A stretch of 5,338 bases of DNA, from positions 1 through 5,338 of the forward strand of contig WGAK01000025.1 of assembly GCA_015494815.1 (NCBI GenBank), in the 5' to 3' direction. The notes below the pieces were generated by a model. The model saw only the letters and a list, made by a program, of their open reading frames with translations, ran no database searches and had not been told where the DNA came from. Position numbers and translations under genes: made by a program. Numbering within the stretch: the stretch's first letter is position 1; each line of letters begins with the position of its first letter. Below are positions 5,089-5,338 of the stretch, one piece after another. This DNA comes from Anaerolineales bacterium. Its GTDB lineage: Bacteria > Chloroflexota > Anaerolineae > Anaerolineales > DRMV01.

Positions 5089-5338
5089 AACCCCCGGCCA
5101 GCAGGGTGAGCAGTACGCCCAGCAGCGCGCTCAGCCCGGCCAGGGCCAGCAGCACGCCATCCGCGGGGGTGGCGGGGAAGGTGGCTTCGGCCGTGTCGGA
5201 GCGGGCCCGTGGCCGCGGCACGGTCACCCCGCCGGGGCCGGTCAGGGCTTGCAGAAAGGCCTCCACCGTGGCCGGCCGCTCGTCGGGATGCAGGCGCATA
5301 CCCCACAAGATGGCCTCTTCCACCCGCAGGGGCAGGGT
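5087..5338 (-). CDS. Serine/threonine protein kinase, C-terminal end (cut by window edge)
   Basis: 83 residues open to the right edge, ending in TAA at 5089-5087. The first visible part (TLPLRVEEAILWGMRLHPDE, then RPATVEAFLQALTG) is the last subdomain (XI) of the eukaryotic-type (Hanks/PknB-like) kinase fold, where the invariant Arg of the DERPAT sequence sits. The catalytic loop and ATP site lie outside the window. A linker of about 25 residues rich in Pro, Arg and Thr follows, then one hydrophobic helix (about the last 23 residues, VLLALAGLSALLGVLLTLLAGG) at the very C-terminus. The kinase is thus tail-anchored and, unlike PknB, has no extracellular sensor domain after the helix. Its 3' end meets the terminator of the candidate small RNA. 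Confidence 0.8.
   Translation of the reverse strand, partial: TLPLRVEEAILWGMRLHPDERPATVEAFLQALTGPGGVTVPRPRARSDTAEATFPATPADGVLLALAGLSALLGVLLTLLAGG

Noticed and set aside
1..5338. CRISPR array, insertion sequence or tRNA/attachment site
   Set aside because: No regularly spaced direct repeats, transposase-like frame, terminal inverted repeats or tRNA cloverleaf could be seen.

Overview
The window is GC-rich, gene-dense bacterial DNA. It carries three genes on the minus strand at the left, a divergent control region, two genes on the plus strand in the middle, and the end of a minus-strand gene at the right edge. A eukaryotic-type Ser/Thr kinase, a free-standing hisB, a large GT-C membrane glycosyltransferase and near-consensus sigma70/sigmaA-type promoters would all suit a GC-rich Chloroflexota (for example Anaerolineae) genome. 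No rRNA or other phylogenetic marker is present, so this placement is inference.

Left (1-1989, minus strand): an apparent three-gene operon of membrane proteins read from right to left. The first gene encodes a 177-residue membrane protein of unknown function. It overlaps by ATGA a 395-residue protein with two membrane segments and a soluble domain whose layout recalls SPFH/Band 7. That protein is followed, with a possible second ATGA overlap, by a multi-pass membrane protein cut by the window edge. A TTGCTC-N17-TATAAT promoter lies about 70 bases upstream of the first start codon.

Middle (1990-4922): a divergent intergenic region of 270 bases holds that promoter, two GC-rich inverted repeats and a TGn-extended -10 for hisB. 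hisB (imidazoleglycerol-phosphate dehydratase, histidine biosynthesis) is complete, has all its metal-binding motifs and has a strong Shine-Dalgarno. Within 100 bases, with no visible terminator between, follows a 642-residue glycosyltransferase of the GT-C/PMT (ArnT-like) type with a C-terminal extracytoplasmic domain. A hairpin with a T-run ends this transcription unit.

Right (4923-5338): 14 bases after that T-run begins the best promoter in the window, TTGACA-N17-TATAAA with an extended -10. It reads into about 117 bases that contain no ATG, fold into GC-rich hairpins, and end in an 11-bp perfect intrinsic terminator whose T-run touches the stop codon of the convergent gene. This is a good candidate for an unrecognised small RNA and is the most interesting item here. 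The convergent gene is the 3' end of a Ser/Thr protein kinase with a membrane segment at its extreme C-terminus.
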